Assembly: GCA_021018995.1 (NCBI GenBank)
Contig: CM037598.1
Span: forward strand, 66,544,671-66,608,670
From: Chloranthus sessilifolius
Lineage: Eukaryota; Streptophyta; Magnoliopsida; Chloranthales; Chloranthaceae
Reading direction: 5' to 3'
DNA length: 64,000 nt
Under the pieces are notes generated by a model. That model did not search any database, had not been told where the DNA came from, and saw nothing but the letters and a program-made list of their open reading frames with translations. The translations under genes were made by a program, and so were the position numbers. Of the stretch, positions 1 to 12,058 are shown piece after piece. How positions within the stretch are numbered: position 1 is the first letter of the stretch; the number at the start of each line of letters is the position of its first letter.

Positions 1-1095
1 ATCCCTTTCACAACCCAATTTGGAATCCGTGAATCTACATCGGACCGAAGACAAGCGCCTAAGCCTGGAAAAGCTAAAGTACTATCTCTAGGCCGATCTC
101 GCCTCAACTCTAAACGTACTTGCGCATCAGACTGGACCCTATCTGGATCTCGTGTGATCTACCCATCAAAATTCTGCAAACCCTAAAGGTATCAAACGTA
201 ATTTTGCGATTAAACTTGAGTTAATTTCATTAATTTCGGCAAAATCTGCGTTAAAATCATATTCCGCATTTTAGGGTCGTTGTCTCGAGTCAATAACGTA
301 CACACAGTAAGTGTTTATTGAAAGAAGATGGTTAAGGGGCTTTCCATCGATAATGCTCAACAACGCTATAACCGTGTTGGAGTTACTTAAGTTACAATTT
401 AAGTTATTTAATACATAAAGCATAGCATGTAAGATGTAACAAATGAATAGAAACCGAAGTCACATGAATTTCTGAATTTCGTTTGAATACTAGGTTGAAC
501 ATTAATTCTTTTGGATTCTATTTGAAAATGAAGTCATATTTGAAAGATCGTCATTTGATTCGGTTTTAACATGATAAATGTTGTTACGTCATTGAACATA
601 TGTTTCAAATTAATGAAATGTGAGTTAATATTGATCTTTTTCCTACTGAGCTTAAACTGTTAGCTCATCCCGACATTTACGTCATAGGTGTAGATGTGGA
701 TCAGGATCCTGAACAAGAGGACCCTGATTTCAATCCAGAGGAAGAGGGAGAGCTTTGGCCTAAAGACTACTTCCCATAGTATTGGTGATAGATTTTGAGT
801 TACTTGAATTAAAGTGATATAATCGTGCATACCTTAGAACCACTAGTTAGGTGACGGACGGCCATCACCGGTGGGTTATCTTGTCATTTTGGGTTTCGTT
901 TTATATAGAATTGAAATTTTATTAGTGTCATGTGATATCCGTTTAGTATTTCTATATGAGAGAGCATGCCTTAGAAGGCATCGGACGGTCCGATTTCCCT
1001 GTCACTATGTGTAAAGGAAACTGGATAGTCATTTGGCGTGACATTTTCTAGAAATTCGTGTGGGAAAAATCACGTTGTCACAGTTGATATCAGAG
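1..1095 (+). mobile_element. LTR-like fragment ending at a primer-binding site (probable Ty3 type)
   Basis: The stretch has no convincing ORF. It ends in a TGTCACA terminus at about 1082, followed at once by GTTGATATCAGAG, a close relative of the initiator-tRNA-Met primer site TGGTATCAGAGC. A block at 640-690 (ACTGAGCTTAAACTGTTAGC, then CTCATCCC) has the look of plant Ty3/gypsy LTR R regions. The left end lies outside the window, so LTR length and family cannot be fixed. It does not resemble the LTR that follows at 1121, so it is a separate element abutting or truncating it. Confidence 0.5.
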
Positions 1096-2989
1096 ATATG
1101 GTGTTAGATCCATGTGACACCATAATTTATTTTTACAGCCAGGTTAACACTACGTCGTGGCTGCAATGGCGATTGCGACATCCAAGAAACATGATAACCA
1201 TTATCGAGGTTGGTTCGCACATCATTTCGCCTCACAAATCAGACACACAATGACGACGACAAATTGCGCCATCAATGCGATAGCACCACAACAACTTGGA
1301 ATCAGCTCCTCGCGACACTAGGATCACAAGTAGGGAAAACTCTTGTGCCCATTAGATTAGGTTTTTATCATATTCAAAATAATAATAACGATGATAAAAT
1401 ATATAAGATAACTACTGCCCATGCTAAAAATTTGTGTTGATCGAATACACGAACAAAGATAGGCTGCCGTGGGTAGAAGCGCCGCACCAGCGGCACTGGA
1501 CAAAATCCTTGCGGCCACCCAAAGTTGAGAAAACATGTGTGATGGTGCAACACCAGGCATTGCACATTCTCTGTGGTTTTGACTTCATGGAATATTTTGA
1601 AAACATGGGTATTGTTGTTATATGAGAAGAAGCACCAAGGATGATGCTTTGCCCTCTCACATTTATTTTTTTTAAATTAAAAATGAGCTCCAAACCCTTT
1701 TTTTTTTTTATTAGGGCCAAACCTTGCTATCACAAAAATTTTGTTTTCATCTTCTCTTAATCCAAATGAACTACAAGCCCATAATTGTTTAAATACAGTC
1801 CAAGGCCTCTTTATATATGGACATGGGCTGAAGCCTTCTCTTTTGGATTAAAATGAAAATTAGGCCCAAGTTCCTTTATTAATTATTTATGGACAACACC
1901 CAATAGCTTTTTTTTATGAAACTAGCCCAAGGCTTTATGTTGTGAAATGGGTCCTTATGTAGTGAACAGAGCCCATGTCCCTTATCTTTATGTAAATGGT
2001 CCAAGACCACTTATGGATTTTATGGGCAGGGTTAAAGCCTATCACTTATTTTATATGCATACGGGCCCAGACTCATTTATTTATTTGTATGCACTCCGAC
2101 CGCTTTTAGTGGTTCATATATACTTCTAAATATTAATATAAATTTATAATTATTTAATCAATATTGCATTTGAAATGAGTGGCTACATATTAGCACTATT
2201 ATACATTGTAGGTGAGTGCAACTAATGTTCCTATGCACATAATGAAGTACAAGATTCCCTTGAATATGATCAAATATGAATATATAAAAAAAATGATCTA
2301 AGATGTAAGAATATGCTAAGTTCATGATATGCTATGTGGTACATGATGATGATGTCAGATTTAAGAATAGACTAAGTTTATTATGAGTTATGTGTTACAT
2401 GATATGAGTGCTATAATGATGTGTGATATATATATTAAGCCAAGCCTCTGCCTTTGTGTAATGTTACACAAGATCTTGTTTAGTCCATGTGTATGATTTC
2501 ATTACCCAATCCTTGTTCACTGTGATGGTATGGGACGTTACAGTGTGAGGATTGCAGTGATAACTTCATGACTTGCGATAGGACGTGATTGAGAGTTTAA
2601 TCACATAATGGCTCATCCAAAGTCAAGATACAAATAAAATTAAGAAAGATGATTCAAGATACGAAAATAATACTTTGGGGCCAAGTGAATGAGTTATTTA
2701 ATGATTTGTGTCGAATACTATGTCCATTTAGTAGGATGCTTGCATCCGGTGACATAGTAGGAGGACCGCAGCCTCCGGCGATTACTAGGGGGTTCGCCTC
2801 CGATGATTAGTAGAAGGTTCGCCTCCGGTGATTAGTAGAGGGTCTACGGGCTTCGGTGACATAGTAGGATGTTCCACCCAGTGATATAAGTTAGTCAACT
2901 ATCGACTGTAGGTATTTCTGTCTTATTATATGTAGGCTTAGGCTATTGTCTATGCACCTAAGTTATTTTAAGTTACAATTTATTGTAAT

Positions 2990-3340
2990 GATAAGATGAA
3001 TATGTTCTCTGTTAAGAATAAGGGTAATAAGTTAAGAAAACGAGAACGGGACCTAAGTCGTAAACCTATAAGAATAAGGTGAACGAGACCTAAGCCGTAA
3101 ACCTATAAGAATATGAAGGTGACCAGGACCTAAGCCGTTAACGTTAAAGTACAATCACGGGACAAAGTATAATCACAGAACCTAAGCCGCAGATAAGATA
3201 AAATAAGATAAGTCAAGATAAGCCACGGGACTTGAGTCGTAGTCGAGATAAGCTAAGATAAGTTAAGATAAGCCACAGGACTTAAATTGTTGGCAAAATA
3301 AGCTAAGATATGATGCGAGACGTAAATTGTGGAAATGAAG
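2990..3340. repeat. Degenerate minisatellite in long LTR (left copy)
   Basis: Units of roughly 35-45 bases repeat with variation. Recurring words are GACCTAAGCCGTAAACC, TATAAGAATAAGG and GATAAGCCACGGGACTT. The same array is in the right-hand LTR copy at 8690-9025 with a different pattern of unit changes. No function is evident. Confidence 0.7.
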
Positions 3341-3554
3341 AAATTCTAGCACATTATTAATAAAATACGAATTCAATAGTAAGATTAAGTTATGTTACGT
3401 TCTACCCATGGTGTAGTTACCATCACAGGATTTCACAAGACCTGATTGAGTCATCCGATCCGAAAGTTTCCTCTATACGGAATGGGACGTATAGAATTGC
3501 TTTCACATGAAAGATGCAATTATCTGGTTGAGTGATGTCTGTGACCCTTACTGC

Positions 3555-3774
3555 CATGGATCAAAATTTTGTCCGATACCGATACGTATCGAACACGATA
3601 TCGGACCCCAATGATACGGTACATTGAATATACCATATCGTTCTCAGCCATTCAAATGTCGGACGATACATTCAATGTATCATCCGATACGGTCCGATAC
3701 CGATACGTATCGTCCGATACGTATCGGTTTTGGCCCGGACGATACGTATCGGTTTAGCGGGATTTTGACCCATG
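3555..3774. mobile_element. hAT-type MITE, 220 bp, with 8-bp target duplication
   Basis: The ends are inverted (CATGGATCAAAAT and ATTTTGACCCATG) and are flanked by a perfect 8-bp duplication CTTACTGC at 3547-3554 and 3775-3782, the size expected of hAT transposases. It has no coding capacity, so it is non-autonomous. The interior holds four perfect copies of the 12-bp palindrome CGATACGTATCG plus shortened relatives. A related element lies at 23542-23812. It inserted into the long LTR after that LTR was in place. Confidence 0.85.
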
Positions 3775-4408
3775 CTTACTGCATTGTGGGCCCCTTTTTA
3801 TGCATCTATTATGTTACGAATATATGAGTTTTAGAACTACGATCGGCTCGATCCCAATTAGGGTACGTAGGCAGCTTCCAAAGCTCACTCGCATGTTTTA
3901 TATAAGAAATATGTAAGGAATATGTTCTTAATATGATAAGAAAATGGAATAAAATTATATGATAAGTTCAAACTTCTAAGATACAACCATGTTATGATTA
4001 AGCCTAAGCTTTTAAGCTCAGTGGTTGCCCCTACTGAGCACCGTGGCAAAACACTCATCCCTCGACTTATGTCAATAGAGCTTACTAACATCGAGTTCCG
4101 GTGAGGTGCAGACATGGACTATATAGGGTGATCGACAAGCTTCTTGAGGACGCACTTTCCTCCATTTACTCACCGTGAGTATTTAATAAAGTTACTGCAT
4201 GATACTGTTTACTTTTAATATTGATGTTGGCTTTAATATATGTTGCTTTTTTTATGGACTTGATCATTGATGTTCAGTTTAGTTTAAAAAAAAATTTGCT
4301 CACATTTTCCAAGTATCATAAAGCTTAATGCCGATAATAAATAAGTGATATGTGAGTAGCGACTTGAAATTTCACTTATATCCTTACGGGGGATTTCGGG
4401 TCGTTACA

Positions 4409-5393
4409 TAGATGGCATCAGAGCTTAAGCTCTAGATTATACGAGGATTGTGTGGTTCAGTGAAGTAAGAACTCTCAAGAACTAAGGGATTTTAAGTGAG
4501 AATGATCTTTGTGAATTCAAGACTCAAAACTTAGATCGAAGATATATAGGCGTTAGAGTTGAGTTTATTAAAGACAGAGATATACTTAAGAATGAGCAAT
4601 TGAAGTAAGTGGACTTTGAGACTATGTTAGAGATGAGTTGATGAATGACCATTTAAAGATATTGATCATAGATTACTAATGATACATCAAGAATTGAGAA
4701 TGACGAGACAGATCCTAGCATGGTTGATGGATGGTTAGGGATTTATAAGTTTTAACAGTCTAAGGATGCAAGTCGTCGACCAAACAAATATTCATAGAGA
4801 GCCAATAAGAGATATTATTAACTGGCCGCTTTGATTTTTTGAAACAATTTGATAAAATTAGTACGTCCTTTTATGAGGCCTCAATGATCATGGATTTAAC
4901 CTATCAAATTTCTCTTAGTGTGGTAACCTATTTTACTTAGAGATATCTCAGGTACATGTTTATGCATCTTTTTTATTTACATTGGTGTATCAAACACGAG
5001 TATGATACATTTTTTAATTGATATAAAAATCTTATTGAAAGACTTAGGGATATAAAATTCTTACGTTATAGAACATTCATGACTATCAATTAGTTAAAAA
5101 CCAAAATAGAATTCTTAGGTTATAGAATAGAAATGACTTCTAGTTGAAAACGAGTATATATTTTGAAGATATTTTATCAATGAGTGACCAGGTATTAATC
5201 TTGACTAGGACCAAGGTATTATCAACTAGAACAATTGAGGCGTCTAAGTAGGATGACCATTTCTTTTAAAGGACCGAGAAATAATCAACTTTGATAAGAG
5301 ATCTATGAAAAACAAATAAACTTTGAAGCGATAACTTGAGCTTTAACCACATGCCTCATTTTCGAGGACGAAAATCTTATAAGGTGGGGAGAA
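4409..5393 (+). mobile_element. Short non-coding core of the long-LTR element
   Basis: Fewer than 1,000 bases separate the two LTRs. The core opens with TGGCATCAGAGC (4413-4424), one base from the initiator-tRNA-Met primer site. It closes with TTCGAGGACGAAAATC and a purine-rich tract AAGGTGGGGAGAA (about 5381-5393), the usual 3' end of plant Ty3/gypsy internal regions. Nothing recognisable as gag or pol remains, and the longest ORFs are short and unconvincing. This fits a non-autonomous LARD-like derivative that depends on a relative's proteins. Confidence 0.7.
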
Positions 5394-5820
5394 TGTACTG
5401 ACCCTGATTTTTGCTAATGTTGAATCGTTGACCTTTGATGCTTCTACAACTGTTTTAATCAGTTTGACTTTGGTCAAACCTTTTACGTTTGTGACATGGC
5501 CTCCGGCCAACCTATTGTAATTGGGTAAATGCAGCCAACACAATCCCAACGTGAATCCCTCATATGAGGCATGTATGTGTGTGCTCGTGTGCGAGTAGCA
5601 CATGACTCAAATCTCGAGACCGAACCAACCCAAGCCCAACACCCGAGTCAAGCATCCTTTGAATGTTCTAAAGAATGCTAATAATGATATATATATATGT
5701 TTGAATATACTTGGGTTGCTTTACTAAAAGTGGGGTGTGTGCTTATGTGTTTAATTGTCCGTGTAGTGCTTGATTCACCCATACACCATTTGAGTGTTAA
5801 TGCAAAATAAGAAAGCAAGG

Positions 5821-5821
<1 letters not shown>

Positions 5822-5866
<45 letters not shown>
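5822..5866. repeat. (AT)n microsatellite
   Basis: An uninterrupted TA run of about 45 bases lies inside the right long LTR, upstream of a block rich in short C and A runs. Confidence 0.95.
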
Positions 5867-5869
<3 letters not shown>

Positions 5870-8689
5870 TGAAAATAAAAAATTTTAAAAAAAAGTCGGT
5901 TGCCAAAATCGAATCCAATCAACCTTTGCGCCACCGAAGCCCACCCTTTTACTATGTGGTAATTGAGTCCTAATAGGACTCTTACTCCTTATAGATAAGG
6001 CATATTGCCTTTCATACTTCTCTCGTCTCCAAGGCCCCAAACCATAAACCCCCAACACCATGTGGCGCTCAATCTCTCACCAGCTTCGCATTTCCTCTGC
6101 AAATGCAAAATACATTGCAGCCCAACACCTTAAACCCAGATCCCTCTCCACTGACACCTCCTCACAAGACCCTAACCTATACCCAGAAATCTTAGCAACA
6201 ACCCAATTGTTGTTCTTTGACCTTCTGAGACCTTAAACCTCGCCAGAATTATTCCCCATCCTTGCCGGCATCATCCATTGTCGCCGGAACTGTGACCAAC
6301 CTGGCCGGAAAAGTCATCTCGTTGCCAGATTCTTGTCCCGAGTTGCCGGAATCTTCATTTTCGAAATAAAACCTATTGGAATATTCGATTTTGATGTAAA
6401 ACCTGCTGGAGAACCAGTTTCGTGAAATTTTGTTGCCAAAAACCACCTTACCTTGCCGGAATCAACGGAATTCCCCTCTTGTTTTTACGATTTTTCGGTG
6501 CGAATTTTCTTAAATTATTATAACTCTATGGTGAGGTTATCAATGACACAATTGGTATATATTCGGTATGGTGTTGTTTTCGAAGTATTTGATTGGAGAA
6601 ATGGGGGAGGAAGTGGTGTAGACCTCTCTTTTTTGAAGTTGGGTTGTGGGACTCATATCTTCTTTTGTGCTCAGATTTATATTTACAGCCAGTAGTGGTT
6701 GTCTTGAAGCGGGTTGTGGAACCCAGTTCCGTGGAATCTGTTTTTGCAGCCAGTGTGTTGTTTTCTTGTTTTGTGAGGGTTGTGGAGCCCAGTTTAGCAT
6801 CCAGAATTTATTTTTGCAGTCAGGTTTACACTACACCGTGGCTGCAATGGCGATTGCGACATCGAAGAAACATGACAGCCGTTATTGAGGTCGGTTCACA
6901 TATCATTTCGTCTCGCAAATCGGACACGCAATGATGACGATGAATCGTGCCATCAATGCGATAGCACCACAACAACTTGGGATCACGATCACAGGTAGGG
7001 ATAACTCTTGTGCCCATTAGATTAGGTTTTTATCATATTCAAAATAATAATGATGATGATAAAATATATACATATAAATGGTTGTCCTTTACGTACTTTT
7101 ATAAATAAATAAATAATAAATAAAATAAAAATAAATATATAAATAAGAAGAGAATAAAAATAAGATGGCTTTTTGCATGCTAAAAATTTGTGTCGGTCGA
7201 ATACATGGGCAATCATAGGCTGCTGTGGGTAGAAGCGTCGCACTGACGACGCCGGAAAAATTCCTTGCAGCCACCCAAAGTTGAGAAAACATATGTGCGA
7301 TGGTGCAACACCAGGCACTGCACATTCTCTGTGGTTTTGGCTTTGTGGATTATTTTGAAAACATGGGTCTTGTTGTTATATGAGAAGAAGCACCAAGGAC
7401 GGTGCTTTGCCCTCTCACATTTATTTTTTTTAAATTAAAAATGAGCTTCAAACCCTTTTTTTTTTATTAGGGTCAAACCTTGCTATCACAAAAATTCTGT
7501 TTTCGTGTTCTCTCAATCCAAATGGACTATAGACCCATGATTGTTTAAATACAGTCCAAGGCCTCTCTATATATGGACATGGGCTGAAGCCTTCTCTTTT
7601 GGATTAAAATGAAAATTAGGCCCAAGTCCCTTTATTGATTATTTATGGGCAACGCCCAATAGCTTTTTTTTTTATGAAACTAGCCCAAGACTTTATGTTG
7701 TGAAATGGGTCCTTATGTAGTGAACAGAGCCCCTGTCCTTTATCTTTATGCAAATGGTCCAAGACCACTTATGGATTTTATGGGCTGGGATAAGGCCTAT
7801 CCCTTAATTTGTATGCGTATGGGCCCAGACTCCTTTATTTATTTGTATGCACTCCGACCCCTTTTAGTGGTTTATATATACTTATAATTATTTAATCAAT
7901 ATTACATTTGAAATGTGTGGCTATATATTAGCACTATTATATATTGTAGGTGAGTGCAACTAATGTTCCTATGCACATAATGAAGTACAAGATTCCCTTG
8001 AATATGATCAAATATGAATATATAAAAAAATGATGTATGATGTAAGAATATGCTACGTTCATGATATGCTATATGGTACATGATGATGATGCCAATTTTA
8101 AGAACAGACTAAGTTTATTATGAGCTGTGTTACATGATATGAGTGTTATAATGATGTATAATATATATATTAAGTCAAGCCTCTGCCTTTGTGCGATGTT
8201 ACACACGATCCCGTTCAGTCCATGTGTATGATTTCATTACCCAATCCTTGTTCACTGTGATGGTATGGGACGTTACAGTGTGAGGATTACAGTGATAATT
8301 TTATGACTTGCGATAGGACGTGATTGAGAGTTTAATCACATAATGGCTCATCCAAAGTCAAGATTAAGAAAGATAAGTCAAGATACGAAAATAATACTTT
8401 GGGGCCAAGTGAACGAGTTATTTAATGATTTGTGTCAAATACCATGTCCATTTAGTAGGATGCTTGCATCCGGTGACATAATAGGAGGATCGCAGCCTCC
8501 GGTGATTAGTAGGGGATTCGAAGTTCGCCTCCGGTAATTAGTAGAGTTTGCGGCCTTCGGAGACATAGGATGTTCACATCCGGTGATATGAGTTGGCCAA
8601 CTATCGACGGTAGGTATTCCTGTCTTATTATAAGTAGTTTTAGGCTATTGTCTATGCACCTAAGTTATTTTAAGTTACAATTTAAGATA

Positions 8690-9025
8690 ATGATATGATG
8701 AATATGTTCTTTGTTACGAATAAGGGTGATAAGTTAATTCAAATTAAGAAAAGGTGAACGGGACCTAAGCCATGAACCTATAAGAATAAGAAGGTGAACG
8801 GTACCTAAGCCGTGAACCTATAAGAATAAGAAGGTGACCGGGACTTAAGTTGTGAACCTTAAAGTATAATCACGTGACCTAAGCCACAGATAAGATAAAA
8901 TAAGATAAGTTAAGATAAGCCACGAGACTTAAGCCGTAGGCGGGATAATCTAAGATTAGTGAAGATAAGCTACGAGACTTAAGTTGTTGGCAAAATAAGC
9001 TAAGATATGATGCGAGACGTAAATT
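8690..9025. repeat. Degenerate minisatellite in long LTR (right copy)
   Basis: This is the counterpart of the array at 2990-3340, with words such as GGACCTAAGCCATGAACC and TATAAGAATAAGAAGGTG recurring. The unit order differs slightly between the two LTRs, consistent with slippage after insertion. Confidence 0.65.
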
Positions 9026-9078
9026 GTGGAAATGAAGAAAGTCTAACACATTATCAATAAAATACGAATTCAACATTA

Positions 9079-9325
9079 AAAATAAGGTGGGGCGATTGTA
9101 ATAGTCCCGCATCGGATAAGGAAAAATCCTGACCCAAGGCTATTTGTGATTATGGACGCTACATGTTATGACACGTTTTGGGTGGGAACGGCGAAACGTA
9201 ACGCCCATGCTAGAAGCAAAACCGGGGCGGAGACCTAAGCCCAGAACCGGACAATATTGTGGCATGTGGGTCTCAGTCGTCACACTAATAGTACTTATTC
9301 ATCTTCATCTTCTTGGTATCAGAGC
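9079..9325 (+). mobile_element. Small LTR (about 211 bp) with polypurine tract before and primer site after
   Basis: A purine tract AATAAGGTGGGGCGAT ends at 9096. An LTR runs from TGTAATAGTCCCGCATCGG (9097) to about 9307, and TGGTATCAGAGC follows at 9314-9325, identical to the initiator-tRNA-Met primer site. The word TAGTCCCGCATCGG is typical of short plant LTRs of TRIM or copia type and recurs in the mini-element at 11570. A tract on one side and a primer site on the other mean that it can serve as the right LTR of one element and the left LTR of the next. The copia gag fragment at 10108 may belong to it. Confidence 0.6.
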
Positions 9326-10107
9326 TAGACTCGACAACTAACCCTTGTATCCTCCACATCACCTACTGACGTTAGCACGTGCTAGTACAGGCGTACACTC
9401 TAGGTCAAAGATAGATCCAGATCAGCTTGAAGCCAGTAGTTTCTGAGAGCTCTATTTTTTCTTGAGAGTTATGATTTTTCGAGAATTATTTTAAATAATT
9501 TTTGTGCCATTTAAATTGATCTACTAGATTTAGTCAAAAACCATATTTTCACAATTTTTTTTTCTCTATGGTTCAATCGGCCACCCAAAAATCTTTTTCT
9601 TTTATAAAGAGTTGATCGATTTTTATATGGGATTAATGGTTCAATCAGTTTCGCAATCAAAATAGATTTGAGAGAGGACTGTGCAATTTTATGATGGTAT
9701 TTTAGAGTGTCGTTTGGGCTTTCTTTTGCGCATCGGACTCTAGAGTTCCTTTTTTGCTCAAATCAATCTTCTGGATATGTTTTGTACTATCTCTACTCTA
9801 TAGGAGTACCTATGGTGTCGCCTATCACATTTTTTGTATGTAAAAAATAAATTTGAACAATATTGGACTGTTTGATGGCATTTAGTTGCCAGAATGTTTA
9901 AATTTTTAATGTTATGTAGACAGATATAGAGGATTGATTCGGGTTTTGACAGATTGTCTCATCTGGTTGTCTTGATTTAGTGAGAGAGAATATATTTCTG
10001 TTTCAAGTTTGTCTTGATTTAAGGCTTCTTTCGTGCACAAGGGATATTGAAGCTTATTATGCATTTGTTAGATTTATTTAGAGTGTGTTGGTACCTTTTT
10101 TTATAAT

Positions 10108-10490
10108 GGATCCAGAAAAAATTAGCTTCGGTTAACACCTCTAATCCACTTGCTACTTTGTTTACAAATATAGATTTAAATGGGAATAATTTTTAGCCTT
10201 AGACTAGATACATCAATTTGTATATTGCGGGTCGTTCGAAGGTAGAATATCTTATGGAGAATATTCCCAAGCCTTCCACAGGTGCTACTGAAATTGTAAA
10301 ATGGAATGCCAACAATTGTACTCCACTAAGTTGGATCCTCAACTTTATGGAGATGCAGTTATCTGTGAATTTTATTTTTTATGTACCTGTTCATGAGCTT
10401 TGGAATGCTTTACTGAGACATATGCTCTAGCTGAGAATGATGCTCGTATCTATCAGTTTCGTCATAAGATATATTGGGATTTATGTATGC
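10108..10490 (+). pseudogene. Ty1/copia gag N-terminal fragment
   Basis: The protein words YIAGRSKVEYL, IPKP and SWILNFMEMQLSVNFIF (10218-10430) match the start of copia gag (the retrotransposon gag/UBN2 type), where a short DNA segment encodes '..K..YL...IPKP....W......M.W..N.M...I...F'. It lies about 800 bp after the primer site at 9314, in the same orientation, so it is probably the gag of that element. The rest of gag and all of pol are absent. It is a broken remnant. Confidence 0.6.
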
Positions 10491-10552
10491 GTACATGTAT
10501 GCATTTGGAGGTGATAGTGGCAATAATGTTGTGTTAATCTTAATATTGGGGG

Positions 10553-10669
10553 TGTGTTTTGTATGGAAAGGTTCATCTTTGGTATTGATATAAAGGCAGT
10601 AGGGACTCCCTCCCTCCCTCTAGTTTTCTCCCCCTAATCTACTCCCAAAAGTCAAGTTGGTATTAGAGC
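10553..10669 (+). mobile_element. Possible tiny LTR (about 100 bp) plus primer site
   Basis: TATTGGGGG (10544-10552) resembles a polypurine tract. It is followed by a TG-starting stretch ending GTCA at 10654, then TGGTATTAGAGC at 10658-10669, one base from the initiator-tRNA-Met primer site. The size fits a TRIM. No second LTR is visible, so this is tentative. Confidence 0.35.
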
Positions 10670-11564
10670 TTCTATTGGGCTTTTGCTATTGTTGTCAATA
10701 CCCAATAGCTGCTGACATCAACAAGACATCATGCTAACATCAGTTTGCGGGTACAACCCATTGACCCCCGATCGCGCGAAGGAGCACATGATCTGGAATG
10801 TTTTTTTCTCCTGGTTATCTATAATGCGGAGGGTTACCCATTATTTCCATTGTAGCTAGGTGTTTCAATGAGATCTTTGCGATTCATGGTTTTCGGGTAC
10901 ATTAGGGCATATAAGCAATGAAACCTGTTGCATTTGGTATGGTTTTGCTCAAATTACCTAAGGAATCTATTTCTTGCAGTTATTTGTTGATTTGAACAGA
11001 TTTAAGAGGTGTTTCATATATTTTTCTCGTTTAATAGTTACAGTTTTCTTCTTTCCTAGTTCCCTAAAATCTATGTCAGTTTATATGCCTTTCATGTGTG
11101 AGGCATTGCATCAATCTCAGTAGAGAAAGTGTTAAAAGAGGGCCCACTCAATTTGGTTTTGATTCTGCTGGTCTGTGATCATTTTTGTATCCTGATGTCT
11201 ATGTGAAGATTCTGTTTCTTGGCTTGTTTCCCTTTGTTGCTAAACTGGATGCCTTTCCCACTCAATATTTGGTTTTAATACTGTTATGGAAATTCTTTCC
11301 CACAAACAGTACCTTCTTTCCTACTACTACTACCTCCATAGTCAATATATTTGCTACACTGTTCATATATCACGAGACTTTAGGGAAGAAAACCCCAAAA
11401 CAAAACAGTCAATAGTGAATCTGATTCCAATACTGCAAGCATCTCCATGGGACAGTTCTGTCCGTGAAGCTGCAATATAACACATGTTTGGTCCCCTTTA
11501 ATGTCTCTAGCACCTCCACTTTTAGTGATTAAACATAGATCATCGAAGCAGCTCTAACCTGTTG
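10670..11564. other. Unassigned stretch
   Basis: The sequence is unique in the window and moderately AT-rich, with mixed short ORFs such as 11185-11415 that match nothing I know. A pyrimidine run ending TTTCTTGCAG near 10978 looks like a 3' splice site, but no flanking exon could be supported. It may be the leader of the small LTR element, old intergenic DNA or a decayed gene fragment. Confidence 0.3.
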
Positions 11565-11569
11565 CAGTT

Positions 11570-11784
11570 TAGTCCCACATCGGGTATTCATAGCCTTGTC
11601 TCTCCTCTTATAAGATCCTGAGCTCTCCAGTCATAGCCAATTGGTTTTGAGATGGATACCTAAATTTATCATGGTATCAAAGCAATTTGGGTATCCATCT
11701 AAAAACCTATGAGTGGAGGGGCCCAGGATCTTATAAGAGGAGAGACAAGGCTACGAATACCAGATGTGGGATTAAACTTTAACA
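11570..11784. mobile_element. 215-bp mini-retroelement with LTRs in inverted orientation
   Basis: The left arm begins TGTTGCAGTTTAGTCCCAC at 11570. The right arm, read on the minus strand from 11784, begins TGTTAAAGTTTAATCCCAC. The arms match for about 95 bases, including the word CTTGTCTCTCCTCTTATAAG. Between them sits TGGTATCAAAGC (11672-11683), a primer-site sequence. The flanks TAACC (11565-11569) and GAACC (11785-11789) form a near-perfect 5-bp duplication, as retroviral-type integrases make. TRIM/SMART elements normally have direct LTRs, so the inverted arrangement is unusual. It is non-coding and could form a strong hairpin if transcribed. Confidence 0.7.
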
Positions 11785-12058
11785 GAACCCCTGCTTCATT
11801 GTTGTTGCGATAACCTAACGTACTTGAAAAGGCAGTTAGAAAGGATCCTCAGTGATCCCTAATGGCACCCCCACAATCTGCAGGACTCGGGTTAACAACT
11901 AAATTCCTGTCCAAATTTAATTTAAAAGAGCGGATTGGTGGTGGTTTCTATGCTGCCTTTATGATAATTTTTTATGGTTTGTTGATCCTGGCTCTACTGA
12001 CTTAGGAGAAGCCATACAGCACCTCCTTCTAACTTCGTATCAAACCATTCGTTCACAC

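Larger units (their letters stand above)
1121..4408 (+). mobile_element. 5' LTR (3' part) of a long-LTR Ty3-type element
   Basis: Bases 1121-3380 reappear at 6801-9085 at roughly 90% identity by eye, and the copy ends in CGTTACA at 4408, five bases before a primer site. It is therefore read as the right-hand part of an LTR whose left part was replaced by the sequence at 1-1095. It carries an LTR-style ACTGAGCACC block near 4040, a degenerate minisatellite (2990-3340) and a nested MITE (3555-3774). There is no coding potential. Joining the two copies on paper suggests an LTR of about 4.7 kb, very long for plants. The identification as an LTR rests on the primer site and polypurine tract that bracket the core. 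Confidence 0.7.
5394..9090 (+). mobile_element. 3' LTR of the long-LTR element, right end missing
   Basis: It starts TGTACTGACCC directly after the polypurine tract. Bases 6801-9085 match 1121-3380 of the left LTR. The match stops at about 9085, where a different LTR begins, so about the last 1 kb (matching 3380-4408) is absent. Bases 5394-6800 have no counterpart in the window because the left LTR lacks that part. An AT microsatellite lies at 5822-5866. No gene was recognised; ORFs such as 6593-6934 sit in repeated non-coding sequence. Confidence 0.65.

Noticed and set aside
690-780. Acidic C-terminal coding tail ending KDYFP
   Set aside because: Lies in an LTR-like stretch with no upstream exon and no repeat of the reading in other copies; too short to support.
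5900-6530. Possible nuclear gene leader (proline/serine-rich short ORFs near 6060-6240)
   Set aside because: It lies within the right long LTR, frames are short, and no domain was recognised. It might be captured host sequence, but I cannot support it.
10670-11480. Host gene exon with a splice-site-like TTTCTTGCAG
   Set aside because: No continuous coding sequence or recognisable protein around it, and retroelement debris lies on both sides.
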